Source of the DNA: Nitratireductor sp.
GTDB taxonomy: Bacteria; Pseudomonadota; Alphaproteobacteria; Rhizobiales; Rhizobiaceae
Direction: 5' to 3'
Assembly (NCBI RefSeq): GCF_017794765.1
Contig: NZ_CP051236.1
Location: 3,134,225-3,172,634 of the forward strand
Length of the DNA: 38,410 nt
Part shown: positions 25,204 through 34,265 of the stretch, piece by piece
How the letters are laid out: each line of letters starts with the position of its first letter
How positions within the stretch are numbered: the stretch's first letter is position 1
The notes under the pieces: generated by a model
What the model saw: only the letters and a program-made list of their open reading frames with translations
What the model was told of the DNA's origin: nothing
Databases searched by the model: none
Translations under genes and position numbers: made by a program

Positions 25204-27852
25204 TCAGCGCGGCTTCTTGCCGAACACCCGCATATATTCCTCGACACCCCCCTTCGCGAGCGCCTTGGCCTGCTTCACCCACTCGTCGCGCTCGATCCGG
25301 CCCTTGAAGTTGAGGTGATCGTCCACCCACTCGCGCTCGGCCTTCTTCCAGGCCGCGATCTGCGCAAAGGTGAAGACCCCAAGCTCATTGAGCCGCGCTT
25401 CCAGTTTCAGTCCCACGCCGGAAATCAGCTTCAGATCATCGGGCTTTGCAGGTTTGCGCATGCGGGCGGGCTTCGCATCTTTCGCCCTCTTCGCGGTTGC
25501 CGGTTTCACGCGGGTGGAGGCGGCCTGTCGCCCACCTCCGGCCTCGGCCTGCACCCGTTTTGGCGAGGAGGAGCCCGGCACGGCTGAAGGACCAGCCGCA
25601 GACGCCCTCACCGGCCTTCGCCCTCCGGCCATCGGCCGGATCTCACCCTTCGCCTTTGGCTTCTGATCTGCCGCCTTCGCCCGGCCCTTCCGGCGTGCTG
25701 TCCTGGCTGTGTTGGCAGTTTCGCCGGGCGCATCGAAACTGATCACCGGCTCCATGGAACTCAGCGTTTCGTCATCCAGCCAGCAAAGGCTGAAATGCCC
25801 GTCGCCGAGATCCTTCAGGGGCGGCACCTCACGCTCGCACTTGCCGTCCGGCACCAGATCCTTGTAGCGGCATCGTGTCTGGAACGGGCAACCCGAGGGC
25901 GGGTTCATCGCCGAGGGTATGTCGCCTTCAAGCACGATATGCTTCTTGCGGACAGACGTATCGGCAATCGGGATCGCCGAGAGCAGCGCCTCCGTATAGG
26001 GGTGATAGGGCGGCGCGAATATCTGGTCGGTCGTCCCCTGCTCCACGATATGGCCGAGATACATGACGACCACCCGGTCGGCCAGATAGCGCACGACAGA
26101 AAGGTCATGGCTGATGAACAGCATGGTGGTCTTGTTCTTGCGCTGAATGTCCATCAGAAGCTCGGTCACCGCCGCCTGCACGGAAACGTCGAGCGCGGAG
26201 ACGGGCTCGTCCGCCACCACCACCTTGGCGTTGCCGGCAAAGGCGCGGGCGACACCGATGCGCTGCTTCTGCCCGCCGGAAAGCTGGCGCGGCATGCGCT
26301 CTGCAAAGGCGCGTGGCAGCTTTACCAGATCGAGCAGTTCCAGCATGCGCTGTCTGCGGTCGGCCAGCGTCTTGCCGATGTTGAACTTCTCCAGTGTGCG
26401 CACGATCTGCGACCCCACAGAGTGGCTCGGATTGAGTGTGTCGAACGGGTTCTGAAACACCATCTGGATGCCGGCGACCGTGCCGGTGTCCCGGTCTTCG
26501 ACAGGCGTCGACTGTATGGGATCGTTTGCAAGCACCACCTCGCCATCCGTTGCCGTCTCGAGCCCGAGAAGCACCTTGGCGAGTGTCGATTTTCCGCAAC
26601 CGGATTCGCCAACAATCGCAACGGTTTCGGATTCCCGCGCCTCAAAGCTGATCTGCTCATTGGCCTTGACGGTCTTGGTGTCGCCGCCACCAAAAATGCC
26701 GTTGGCGGCCACGTGATAGTATTTCTTGAGATTTTCGATGCGCAGCATCGGCTTGCCGGGCTCGATCGGTTCCTTGTCTTCCAGCGCGCCTTCCGGCAGC
26801 GCATTCCAGTCAATCTCATCAAACCGGAGGCAGCGGGAATGGTGCCGCTCATGCCCTTCGACCGGCAGCATCGGCACCTCGCCTGCATCGCACAGGCCCT
26901 CCTTGAAATGCTGACAGCGCGGGCCGAAATTGCAGCCCTTCGGGCGCTCATGCGGCAGCGGCAACTGGCCGGGAATGGCAATCAGGGGCCGCTCATTCTT
27001 GTCGGCGCCCGGCAGCGGGATGGAGCGGAACAGCCCCTGCGTATAGGGATGGCGCATCCGGTCGAACACGTCTTCGACGCGGCCCGTCTCCACCGCCTCG
27101 CCCGAATACATCACTGTTACACGGTCACAGGTTTCGAGGATAAGGCCCAGATTGTGCGACACGAAGATCATCGACGTGCCGTATTTCTTCCCGAGCCCCT
27201 TCACCAGTTCGACAATGCCCGCCTCGACGGTCACGTCGAGCGCGGTCGTCGGCTCATCCAGCAGCAGCAGCGCCGGCTTCGACAGGAGCGCCATGGCGAT
27301 GACGATGCGCTGCTGCTGGCCGCCGGAAAGCTGGTGTGGATAGGACCGCATCATGCGTTCGGGGTCCGGCAGGCGCACCGCCTCAACCATTTCCAGCGCC
27401 CGGCGCCGCGCCTCCTCCTTCGAGACATTGTCGTGAATGAGCGGCACTTCCATGAGCTGCTGGCCGATCTTCATGGCCGGGTTGAGGCTCGCCATCGGCT
27501 CCTGATAGATCATGGCGATCTCATTGCCGCGGATCTGGCGCAGCTCCTCCTCGCTCATCTCGGCCATGTCGCGGCCCTTGAACCTGATGCGGCCGCCGAC
27601 GATCTGGCCGACATTGGACAGGTCGCGCATGATGCCGAGCGAGACGGTCGACTTGCCGCAACCGGATTCACCAACGATGCCCATCGCCTCGCCGGGCATG
27701 ACCTCGCAGGAAAAATCCATCACCGCCGGGATTTCGCCGGCACGGGTGAAGAAGGAGATGGAGAGGTTTTCGATTTCGAGGATCGGCTTACCGCTTTTCC
27801 GGCCGCGTGTGATGCTGATGGCTTCGTTCATGGCGTCGCTCTCAGTGTTCAT
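25204..27852 (-). CDS. Dipeptide-type ABC importer ATPase: two fused nucleotide-binding domains plus NuoE-like HhH tail
   Basis: An 882-residue protein combining DppD and DppF roles with an extra tail. Domain 1 has Walker A GESGCGKST (61-69), signature LSGGQQQR (175-182) and Walker B LLLLDEP (195-201). Domain 2 has GESGCGKST (415-423), LSGGQKQR (524-531) and VVVADEP (544-550). Each ends in an oligopeptide-transporter region with four spaced cysteines: C307, C313, C321, C341 and C655, C661, C672, C690. Residues about 712-803 are a Lys/Arg/Ala/Pro-rich linker. Residues 804-870 (DDLKLISGVGLKLEARLNELG ... LNFKGRIERDEWVKQAKALA, quoted in parts) match the helix-hairpin-helix end of rhizobial NuoE. 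Start ATG 27852 comes 2 nt after the permease stop. The function of the tail is unknown. Confidence 0.92.
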   Translation of the reverse strand: MNTESDAMNEAISITRGRKSGKPILEIENLSISFFTRAGEIPAVMDFSCEVMPGEAMGIVGESGCGKSTVSLGIMRDLSNVGQIVGGRIRFKGRDMAEMSEEELRQIRGNEIAMIYQEPMASLNPAMKIGQQLMEVPLIHDNVSKEEARRRALEMVEAVRLPDPERMMRSYPHQLSGGQQQRIVIAMALLSKPALLLLDEPTTALDVTVEAGIVELVKGLGKKYGTSMIFVSHNLGLILETCDRVTVMYSGEAVETGRVEDVFDRMRHPYTQGLFRSIPLPGADKNERPLIAIPGQLPLPHERPKGCNFGPRCQHFKEGLCDAGEVPMLPVEGHERHHSRCLRFDEIDWNALPEGALEDKEPIEPGKPMLRIENLKKYYHVAANGIFGGGDTKTVKANEQISFEARESETVAIVGESGCGKSTLAKVLLGLETATDGEVVLANDPIQSTPVEDRDTGTVAGIQMVFQNPFDTLNPSHSVGSQIVRTLEKFNIGKTLADRRQRMLELLDLVKLPRAFAERMPRQLSGGQKQRIGVARAFAGNAKVVVADEPVSALDVSVQAAVTELLMDIQRKNKTTMLFISHDLSVVRYLADRVVVMYLGHIVEQGTTDQIFAPPYHPYTEALLSAIPIADTSVRKKHIVLEGDIPSAMNPPSGCPFQTRCRYKDLVPDGKCEREVPPLKDLGDGHFSLCWLDDETLSSMEPVISFDAPGETANTARTARRKGRAKAADQKPKAKGEIRPMAGGRRPVRASAAGPSAVPGSSSPKRVQAEAGGGRQAASTRVKPATAKRAKDAKPARMRKPAKPDDLKLISGVGLKLEARLNELGVFTFAQIAAWKKAEREWVDDHLNFKGRIERDEWVKQAKALAKGGVEEYMRVFGKKPR

Positions 27853-27854
27853 CC

Positions 27855-29012
27855 TCAATCCTTCAGCGATTGTTCACGCAGCGCGTCGGCAAGCAGGTTC
27901 AGCCCGAGCACGAAGGACATGAGGGCAAAAACGGGCGGCAGCGCCGGATGAACATAGGCCCTGAGCAGACGGCTCGATTCCTTGATGCCCGTGCCCCAGT
28001 CAGGGCTTTCAGGCGCGAGACCGAGGCCGAAATAGCCGAGCGTGCCAAGAAGGATGGTCGTATAGCCAATGCGCAGGCACACATCGACAATGAGCGGACC
28101 GCGCGCATTGGGCAGCACCTCCCAAAGCATGATGTACCAGGGCGTCTCGCCACGTGTCTGGGCAGCTGCCACATAGTCTCGTGTCTTGATGTCCATCACC
28201 AGCCCGCGCACGATGCGAAACACCCCCGGAGACGAGGCAAAGACCACCGCCACGAAAATGTTGAGCTGGTTGGAACTGATCGAGATGATGCCGAGCGGAT
28301 CGGCATCGAACACAAGGCCCACATAAGCCCAGCCGCCGATGAGCAATGTCACGGCAAGCTGGATCGCCAGAAGCTGCGGACGGCTGCGATAGCGCGTCCA
28401 GAAGAGCGTCACGAAAAACACGATCGGGAAGATGAAGAACACGCCCGCCATCCATTGCGGAATGGGCGTCTCGCGGATTCCCGGCGTTACCAGAAGATAG
28501 AAAAGCAGGATGACCGGGAAGGCGAGGACCAGATTGGCGAGGAACGACAGAAAACTGTCGATCCGCCCGCCATAATAGCCGGCCGGCAGGCCAAGCGTGG
28601 TGCCCACCATCAGCGCGAACAGCGTCGCCGCAGGCGCAATGATGAGAACGATCTGGCTGCCATGGACCATGCGCGAGAACACGTCGCGCGCCAGCCGGTC
28701 GCCGCCGAACAGAAAGGCCTGTCCGCTTTCCGGCTCAATGGCGCCGGGCAGGACGTTCTTCATGATCGGAAACTGCGCCAGCGGATCAAAGGGTGCGACC
28801 GTGCCCGCGAAAATTGCCGTGAACAGCCAGAAAAAGCAGATCAGAACACCGGCGACGCCGACACCCGTCTCAAAGAGCTGACCGTAGAGGCCGAGGCGTT
28901 CACGAAAACGCAGGCTGAAGAACAGGATGATGGCCAGCGCGATCCACACCGGCCAGAAGCGCGCCAATACGCCGAAAATGATGCCAAGGATACCAAGGGT
29001 TTCTACCTGCAT
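27855..29012 (-). CDS. Dipeptide-type ABC importer permease (DppC-like)
   Basis: A 385-residue inner-membrane permease, longer than the roughly 300-residue DppC norm. Two hydrophobic segments near 10-35 and 45-70 precede the family start FDPLAQFPIMKNVLPGA, which is followed by FLFGGDRLARDVFSRMVHGSQ, the typical DppC sentence (GTDxxGRDVxSRxxxGxR). The core contains YVAAAQTRGETPWYIMLWEV, the EAA loop, and ends DALREQSLKD. A long insertion with three extra hydrophobic stretches (about 165-235) separates the first core helices from the EAA part. Start ATG 29012 follows GGGAGGA. It overlaps or abuts the ATPase gene downstream and sits 12 nt after the other permease. Confidence 0.9.
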   Translation of the reverse strand: MQVETLGILGIIFGVLARFWPVWIALAIILFFSLRFRERLGLYGQLFETGVGVAGVLICFFWLFTAIFAGTVAPFDPLAQFPIMKNVLPGAIEPESGQAFLFGGDRLARDVFSRMVHGSQIVLIIAPAATLFALMVGTTLGLPAGYYGGRIDSFLSFLANLVLAFPVILLFYLLVTPGIRETPIPQWMAGVFFIFPIVFFVTLFWTRYRSRPQLLAIQLAVTLLIGGWAYVGLVFDADPLGIISISSNQLNIFVAVVFASSPGVFRIVRGLVMDIKTRDYVAAAQTRGETPWYIMLWEVLPNARGPLIVDVCLRIGYTTILLGTLGYFGLGLAPESPDWGTGIKESSRLLRAYVHPALPPVFALMSFVLGLNLLADALREQSLKD

Positions 29013-29024
29013 CGCGCGTCCTCC

Positions 29025-30062
29025 CTATTGCACGCGAATGCGTGGGTTGAGATAGGCATAGCCCACATCCGAAATGAGCTGCGTGGACAGGACGACGAAG
29101 ACCGACACCAGAGAACAGCCTAAAAGCAGATCGATATCGTTGTTGCTTGCCGCCTCCACCAGGGTGAAGCCAAAGCCCTGATAGCGGAACATAACCTCGA
29201 CGATGACGACACCGGTCAGAAGCCAGGGAAACTGCAGCATGATGACCGTGAAGGGTGCGATCAGCGCATTGCGCAGCGCGTGCTTGATCACCACGGCGCG
29301 GAAGCCCAGCCCCTTGAGGCGGGCGGTACGGATATATTGCTGCGTCATGACCTCCACCATGGAGGCCCGTGTCATGCGCGCGATATAGCCGATGCCGTAA
29401 ATCGCCATCGTCATCACTGGCAGGGTGAAATTGTAGAAGGAGATACCCTGCCTTGTCGCGGTCGCGGCCGACCCATTGAGCCATCCGAGCCATGAGGCGA
29501 AGATGACCGCGAAGATCACGCCGGACACGTACTCGGGCGTCGCCGTGGTCGCGATCGAGGCGACGGAGAGCGTGCGATCCGTTCGCGTTCCCTCCCGCAT
29601 CCCGGCCAGGACGCCGATCAGAAGTGCCACCGGAACCATCACCACCATCACCCAGAACATCAGGATCCCGGTAGCGCCGAGTGCCGGGAAAAGCTTTTCC
29701 GCAACAGGGACCTTGAACTTGGTCGAGCAGCCGAAATCCCCCTGCAGAATGCCGCCGTAATATGGCTCCGCGGGTTCATCACAATAAGAAAACCGTGGTG
29801 AAGACACACCCGTTTCCGGATCGATATTTGGCTGCTTCTGTACGACACCCAGCCACTGGCCATAGCGCACGAAAAAATTCTGGCGATAGCCGTTTTTCTG
29901 CAACCAGCTTTCCAGCTCCTCAGCGGAGGAGCGCATGTCGAGCTGGCTGATCGCCAGCTTTTTGAGGTTCGGTTCCAGGTTGACCAGGAAGAAAACGACA
30001 AGGGTCAGACACAGCATCGTCAATGCCATGACGCCCAGACGTCTCAGAATAAACCCAAGCAC
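29025..30062 (-). CDS. Dipeptide-type ABC importer permease (DppB-like), GTG start
   Basis: A 345-residue inner-membrane permease. The first membrane helix is at about 8-28 (RRLGVMALTMLCLTLVVFFL). A periplasmic stretch of about 100 residues follows, containing GGILQGDFGCSTKFKVPVAEKL (quoted here as GDFGCSTKFKVPVAEKL), a DppB hallmark. The permease core has TDRTLSVASIATTATPEYV, YIRTARLKGLGFRAVVIKHAL with the EAA-loop glycine, and LNPRIRVQ at the end. Start is GTG at 30062, with GGGGAA immediately before. It is upstream of the DppC-like gene in a SBP-B-C-DF order, and a stem-loop separates it from the binding-protein gene. Confidence 0.9.
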   Translation of the reverse strand: MLGFILRRLGVMALTMLCLTLVVFFLVNLEPNLKKLAISQLDMRSSAEELESWLQKNGYRQNFFVRYGQWLGVVQKQPNIDPETGVSSPRFSYCDEPAEPYYGGILQGDFGCSTKFKVPVAEKLFPALGATGILMFWVMVVMVPVALLIGVLAGMREGTRTDRTLSVASIATTATPEYVSGVIFAVIFASWLGWLNGSAATATRQGISFYNFTLPVMTMAIYGIGYIARMTRASMVEVMTQQYIRTARLKGLGFRAVVIKHALRNALIAPFTVIMLQFPWLLTGVVIVEVMFRYQGFGFTLVEAASNNDIDLLLGCSLVSVFVVLSTQLISDVGYAYLNPRIRVQ

Positions 30063-30113
30063 GGTTTCCCCTTCCCCCGTATCCGGAGGTTGTTATTGAT
30101 TGCCTGCGCAAGA

Positions 30114-30131
30114 GGGGGCCTCTCGGCCCCC
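30114..30131 (-). other. Intergenic stem-loop between binding-protein and permease genes
   Basis: GGGGGCC-TCTC-GGCCCCC forms 7 bp with a 4-nt loop in the 82-nt gap after the SBP stop. No T-run follows on the transcribed strand. Such hairpins in binding-protein-first operons usually protect the SBP mRNA 3' end or partly reduce read-through, raising SBP relative to permeases. Confidence 0.6.
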
Positions 30132-30144
30132 CTGAAGTCCGGTC

Positions 30145-31797
30145 TCAGCCCTCGTCGAGCCAGACCTTTTCCAGATCGATCTCGAAGGTCTGGTGCATGC
30201 CGTGGTTCTTCACGGCCTCCACCGAGTGGTTGTAAAGTTTGCGCCAGTAGGGCTGGAGAATGATGCCCGAGCCCTGGATGATCTCCTCGATCTTTTTCAT
30301 CACCTCGCGGCGATTGTCGGGATCGGGAATGGCCAGCGCCTCCTCGATCAGCTTGTCGAGCTCCGGGTTGGAGTAGGCGGATTCGTTCCACGCCTCGCCC
30401 GTGCGATAGGCGAGTGCCACGACCTGAATGCCCAGCGGACGCATGTTCCAGTTGGTCATCGAGAAGGGATACTTGGTCCAGTCGTTCCAGAAAGTGGAGC
30501 CGGGCAGCACCGTGCGCTTCACCTTGAAGCCAGCCTCGCGCAACTGGGCGGCAATGGCGTCACCCGTGTTCTTGTGCCAGTCCTCGTCCACGGTGATGAG
30601 CTCGTGCTCATAATCCATCTGGCCGGCTTCTTCCATCAGGGCCTTGGCCTCGTCCAGATTGCGTTCCAGCCTGGGCAGTTCGGCATATTCGGGGTGGATC
30701 GGGCAGACATGATGGTTCTCGGCCACCTCGCCGGCATTGTTGTAGCCGAGCGCCAGAACCGTCGTGTTGTCGACGGCACGCTGCAGGGCGCGGCGCACCT
30801 TCTCGTCGTCATAGGGCGCATTGTCGACATTGGTGCGCGCCACGATCGTTGTTGCCGTGGTGACCTCCGATTTCACCAGCCCCAGAGAGTCCATAATATC
30901 CACGAAATCGGCAGTCGTTTCGTAATTGGTGTGGATTTCTCCGGATTCAAAGGCACTGACGGTCGCGGAGGGGTCCGTGCCGTAATCGATGAACTCAATG
31001 CCATCGAGATAGGCTTCGCCGCCCCACCACTTGCCATCCGCCCGCTTCTTGAGTTCCACTCGGTTGCCAACCTCGTAGGACACGAGCTCGAAGGGACCGG
31101 TGCCAATGGGATTGGCGACGAAATCGCGGCCCGTTTCGTCGAAGCTTGGGTGAACGATAAGTGCCGGATAGTCCGACATGCCGGGAATGATGGAAATATC
31201 AGGTGCCGACAGGTTCAGCTTCACCGTCATGTCATCGACCTTTTCGATGGCCCCCTCGCGCGCCTTTTTGGTCTCAGAATCAACGAGGGAAGCCATGCGG
31301 GCCGGCATGGAGTTGCCCTCCACGGTCTGGTCGCACCAGCGGTTGAAGTTGTAGATCACGTCATCGGCGGTGAAGGCGTCGCCATTGTTCCAGGTAACGC
31401 CCGGACGCACGTGAAGGATGTACTCGGTTGCATCGTCGTTGACTTCCCAGCTTTCGAGAAGCTTGCCCTCAAAGGTGAAATCGCGGGTGTACTTCACCAG
31501 CGGCTCGAGCGTCTGGCGCATGGCGTTGGCGATTTCCGACCAGTCGGCCGTGCGCGGATCTTTCGGGTCCTTGATGAACATGGCGACGCGCAGTATGCCG
31601 CCCTTTTTCGGCTCCTGAGCCATTGCATGTCTGGGGGCTGCCAGGCCGAGCATACCGTAAGCTGCTGCCGTCGATGCGCCGAGCGCGCTTGCGAGCGCAA
31701 GAAACTCACGCCGGTCCATTCTGCCGGCACGTGCCTCATTCGCCATATCGGCGACGCGGGCCGGCACCTTCTCGCCATTGCTCTTGAAAAACGTCAT
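30145..31797 (-). CDS. Periplasmic dipeptide-type substrate-binding protein (SBP_bac_5), Tat signal
   Basis: A 550-residue exported solute-binding protein. The N-terminus has a 28-residue polar lead, then a twin-arginine motif [10 protein letters not shown] (R29-R30) and hydrophobic run ending APRHAMA near 60, so export is probably by Tat. The mature protein starts with [15 protein letters not shown], the SBP_bac_5 opening, and continues with [20 protein letters not shown] (a family signature) and [18 protein letters not shown]. Start ATG 31797 follows GGGAG; the frame is open to 31944 without a better site. First gene of the operon with DppB, DppC and the fused ATPase. The ligand is likely a peptide or opine-like compound but cannot be specified. 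Confidence 0.9.
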   Translation of the reverse strand: MTFFKSNGEKVPARVADMANEARAGRMDRREFLALASALGASTAAAYGMLGLAAPRHAMAQEPKKGGILRVAMFIKDPKDPRTADWSEIANAMRQTLEPLVKYTRDFTFEGKLLESWEVNDDATEYILHVRPGVTWNNGDAFTADDVIYNFNRWCDQTVEGNSMPARMASLVDSETKKAREGAIEKVDDMTVKLNLSAPDISIIPGMSDYPALIVHPSFDETGRDFVANPIGTGPFELVSYEVGNRVELKKRADGKWWGGEAYLDGIEFIDYGTDPSATVSAFESGEIHTNYETTADFVDIMDSLGLVKSEVTTATTIVARTNVDNAPYDDEKVRRALQRAVDNTTVLALGYNNAGEVAENHHVCPIHPEYAELPRLERNLDEAKALMEEAGQMDYEHELITVDEDWHKNTGDAIAAQLREAGFKVKRTVLPGSTFWNDWTKYPFSMTNWNMRPLGIQVVALAYRTGEAWNESAYSNPELDKLIEEALAIPDPDNRREVMKKIEEIIQGSGIILQPYWRKLYNHSVEAVKNHGMHQTFEIDLEKVWLDEG

Positions 31798-31923
31798 CGA
31801 CGCACTCCCATTATCTGCCGTTTTCGGTTCGCCATTAGCATTTCCCATCCCGCCCCCGATGTCAAAATTCCCCGGGGTTCGAGAGGCAAATTCTGCAACT
31901 TTTTCGACAATCTCAATGACGGA

Positions 31924-31945
31924 TTTGCGACAGTATTGCCGCAAA
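31924..31945. promoter_or_regulatory. TTTGCG-N10-CGCAAA dyad upstream of the peptide importer
   Basis: Perfect 6-bp arms with a 10-nt spacer lie about 130 bp upstream of the SBP start codon in the 287-bp gap to the riboswitch (31798-32084). A further TTTCGCAA half-site lies at about 31963-31971. This resembles operators of Lrp/AsnC-type regulators, but no regulator gene is adjacent. The remainder of the gap shows no open frame. Confidence 0.45.
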
Positions 31946-32084
31946 AATTACACGAAGAGCCGATTTCGCAACAATAGGTACGATTTAATCCTGACAAATC
32001 TTGACTTCGGGAAGCACGCTGTCCCGGATCCGCCCCGGCCTGCTGATTGACGCTGTCTCTGCCAGTTGCTAAGCGGTTTCGGTT

Positions 32085-32285
32085 CGCTTGAGGTGCTCTG
32101 GCAGGGGGTTCACCCGCCGGAGAAAAGGGAACACGGAACGGTCATTTTTATGAACCGCAGCCGTGGCTGCTCCCGCAACTGTGAGCGCTGAGGTGCCTCT
32201 GATGCCACTGGGTGCAAGACCCGGGAAGGCGAGACCACCGACGAAGCGCGAGCCAGGAAACCTGCCTCAGGCCGTCACCGACCGG
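32085..32285 (+). promoter_or_regulatory. Cobalamin (B12) riboswitch
   Basis: The leader of btuB contains the ordered landmarks of the adenosylcobalamin aptamer: GGTGCTCTGG and GGGGGTTCACCCGCCGG near its 5' end, AAAAGGGAACACGG (about 32122-32135), GCTGCTCCCGCAACTGTGA (about 32166-32184), GATGCCACTG, GGGAAGGC, and the B12 box GCCAGGAAACCTGCC (32252-32266). It probably senses adenosylcobalamin and turns the downstream uptake operon off when the vitamin is abundant. Borders are approximate by about 10 nt. Confidence 0.95.
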
Positions 32286-32371
32286 ATGCGGGACGCTTCC
32301 GGGGCTGTGGTTCTCGCAGTGGTGGCGATTGTCATCGCTGGCGGGGAGACCGAACTTTGGCGTCTGTCGCT

Positions 32372-32404
32372 CTCCAGCAAATCAGAAAATGTTGCTCGCT
32401 GGAG
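32372..32404 (+). promoter_or_regulatory. Shine-Dalgarno-sequestering hairpin of the B12 leader
   Basis: CTCCAGC (32372-32378) is complementary to GCTGGAG (32398-32404), which contains most of the btuB ribosome-binding site GGAGG (32401-32405). AGCAA (32376-32380) can alternatively pair with TTGCT (32392-32396). Formation would block translation of btuB, so control by this riboswitch is more likely at translation than by a terminator; no T-run terminator is visible. Confidence 0.6.
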
Positions 32405-32411
32405 GAAATGC

Positions 32412-34265
32412 ATGCTTTCAAACCGACACCGAACCTCTTTCCTGTTCAGTGCATCAGCGCTGATACTGGGCTTCTCCACGCTCACCACGCAGGCTGAAGA
32501 CTTCGAGCTCGACACACTGGTCATCACCCCCAGCCGCACCCCAACGGAGGCCTCCAAAGTGGGCTCCACGGTGCAGGTTATCGAGCGCGAGGAGATCGAG
32601 GAGCAGTCTCTGCCTCTGGTGCAGGATTACCTCAACCAACTGCCGGGCCTGAATCTCTCCCCGAATGGCGGGCCCGGAAACACGACCACGCTGATCATGC
32701 GCGGCCTGCGCGGGCAGTATGTGAAAACCCTCTTCGAGGGCATCGACATATCAGAAGTTACTGGCCCTACCGTGCAGGCAGCCTACGGTCACCTTCTCGC
32801 CGACAACATTGGGCGGATCGAGGTTCTGAAAGGCTCACAGAGCACACTCTACGGCTCCGATGCGATTGCCGGCGTGGTCAATCTCACAACGCTCGGAGGC
32901 ATTCCGCAGGGTATCGAGCACAGCGTTCATGTCGAAGGTGGATCCCGAAAAACAGGCTTTGGAAACTACTCACTGACGGGCGGTTTCGACCAGGGCGAAT
33001 TCGGCATTTCCCTGTCTGGATTCACCACCGATGGTTTCTCGATGGCATCATCTGGTGTGGAAGATGATGGATACACCAATCTGACAGGGACATTCAGCGG
33101 CCGATACGAAACCAGCGGCGATCTTGCAGTTTTCGCCAGCGGCCTTCTGTTAAACGGCTCGACTGAGACGGATGATGGCTTTCCAGTCGCCGACAGCCCG
33201 GCGAACGGGACATTTCGGCAGGCGGCCGGGCGCGTGGGCGCCGAATTCTCCCTGTTTGACGGTCAATTGAACAACACGTTGTCGGTACAGATGTCCGACA
33301 CCGCCCGCGAGAGCACAAGCGGCTCTGGCTCCACCTCAACCTTTGACGGTTTGCGCTACAAGCTGGATTATCTGGGCTCTCTGGAAATTTCTCCCGAGCT
33401 GACGATCAATTTCGGCGCAGACTGGGAGCGTCAAACGGCCGTTACGGCAAGTGTCGATAAGAGCGTTTCAATGGGCGGCGGCTGGATCGACGCGATCTAC
33501 AGCCCATTTGATGCGCTGGCTTTGACAGCCGGCGTCCGCCATGACGAACACAGCACCTTCGGTGGACACACATCCTGGCGCGCCACCGGATCCTATGAGT
33601 TCGCCAGCACCGGAACACGTTTCCACTCCTCGGTCGGAACGGGCTATCGCGCGCCGAGTCTCTACGAACTCTACGCTCCGTTCTATGGCAATACCGAACT
33701 GAAGCCTGAAACGAGCCTCGGCTTCGATATCGGCGTTGAACAGCGCTTTCTGGATAACAGGCTCGTCACCGATGTTACCTTCTTCATGATCGATGTCGAG
33801 GATTACATCGGCTACCACCCGGTCACCTATCAGAACATTCAGACGAATGGCGAGGTCAAGACACGCGGCGTGGAGGCGTCTTTTGCCTATGCGGCAACCG
33901 ACTGGCTCGACCTGCGCGGTGCCTATACCTACACGAAGGCCACCCAGACGGATGGACTGCGGGAAGTGCGCATCCCGAAACACGACATCGCTCTTGGCGC
34001 GACACTGCGTCCTGCCGATCGCTGGGAAATCAGCGCGACAGCGAAAATCGCCCTCGACACGGTGGACGGTTATGTCGACGGCCCACGCTCAAACCTTGAT
34101 GATTATATTCTTCTGAACGCCAGGGTCGCCTACAAGCCGAACGAGAATACGGAGCTCTATTTGCGTGGCGAGAACCTGCTCGATCAGAAGTACGAAGTCG
34201 TTCAGGGCTACAACACACCCGGCTTCGGCGTTTTCGCCGGCTTCCGTGCAAAGTTCGCTCCCTGA
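32412..34265 (+). CDS. btuB: TonB-dependent outer-membrane vitamin B12 receptor
   Basis: An outer-membrane receptor of 617 residues. The signal peptide spans about 1-28, ending TTQAED. The TonB box-like DTLVITPSRTPTEAS follows at once, then the plug domain (about 45-160) with VQVIEREEIEEQSL, LIMRGLRGQYVKTLFEGID and IEVLKGSQSTLYGSDAIAG, and a beta-barrel to the end with YRAPSLYELYAP and LRGENLLDQKYEVVQGYNTP. B12 specificity is taken from the cobalamin riboswitch in its leader. Start ATG 32412 lies 7 nt after GGAGG; the frame is open upstream only through the riboswitch. It overlaps the next start by 1 nt. Confidence 0.93.
   Translation: MLSNRHRTSFLFSASALILGFSTLTTQAEDFELDTLVITPSRTPTEASKVGSTVQVIEREEIEEQSLPLVQDYLNQLPGLNLSPNGGPGNTTTLIMRGLRGQYVKTLFEGIDISEVTGPTVQAAYGHLLADNIGRIEVLKGSQSTLYGSDAIAGVVNLTTLGGIPQGIEHSVHVEGGSRKTGFGNYSLTGGFDQGEFGISLSGFTTDGFSMASSGVEDDGYTNLTGTFSGRYETSGDLAVFASGLLLNGSTETDDGFPVADSPANGTFRQAAGRVGAEFSLFDGQLNNTLSVQMSDTARESTSGSGSTSTFDGLRYKLDYLGSLEISPELTINFGADWERQTAVTASVDKSVSMGGGWIDAIYSPFDALALTAGVRHDEHSTFGGHTSWRATGSYEFASTGTRFHSSVGTGYRAPSLYELYAPFYGNTELKPETSLGFDIGVEQRFLDNRLVTDVTFFMIDVEDYIGYHPVTYQNIQTNGEVKTRGVEASFAYAATDWLDLRGAYTYTKATQTDGLREVRIPKHDIALGATLRPADRWEISATAKIALDTVDGYVDGPRSNLDDYILLNARVAYKPNENTELYLRGENLLDQKYEVVQGYNTPGFGVFAGFRAKFAP

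Noticed and set aside
25795..27951. Very long (718-residue) rightward frame opposite the ABC ATPase
   Set aside because: High-GC codon use leaves antisense frames open; the translation is low-complexity His/Arg-rich with no motif, while the other strand encodes two clear ATPase domains.
30193..31977. 594-residue rightward frame opposite the peptide-binding protein
   Set aside because: Same antisense artefact; no domain, and no start site evidence.
32163..32411. Upstream extension of btuB
   Set aside because: It is the translated riboswitch; the ATG at 32412 has a good ribosome-binding site and signal peptide.
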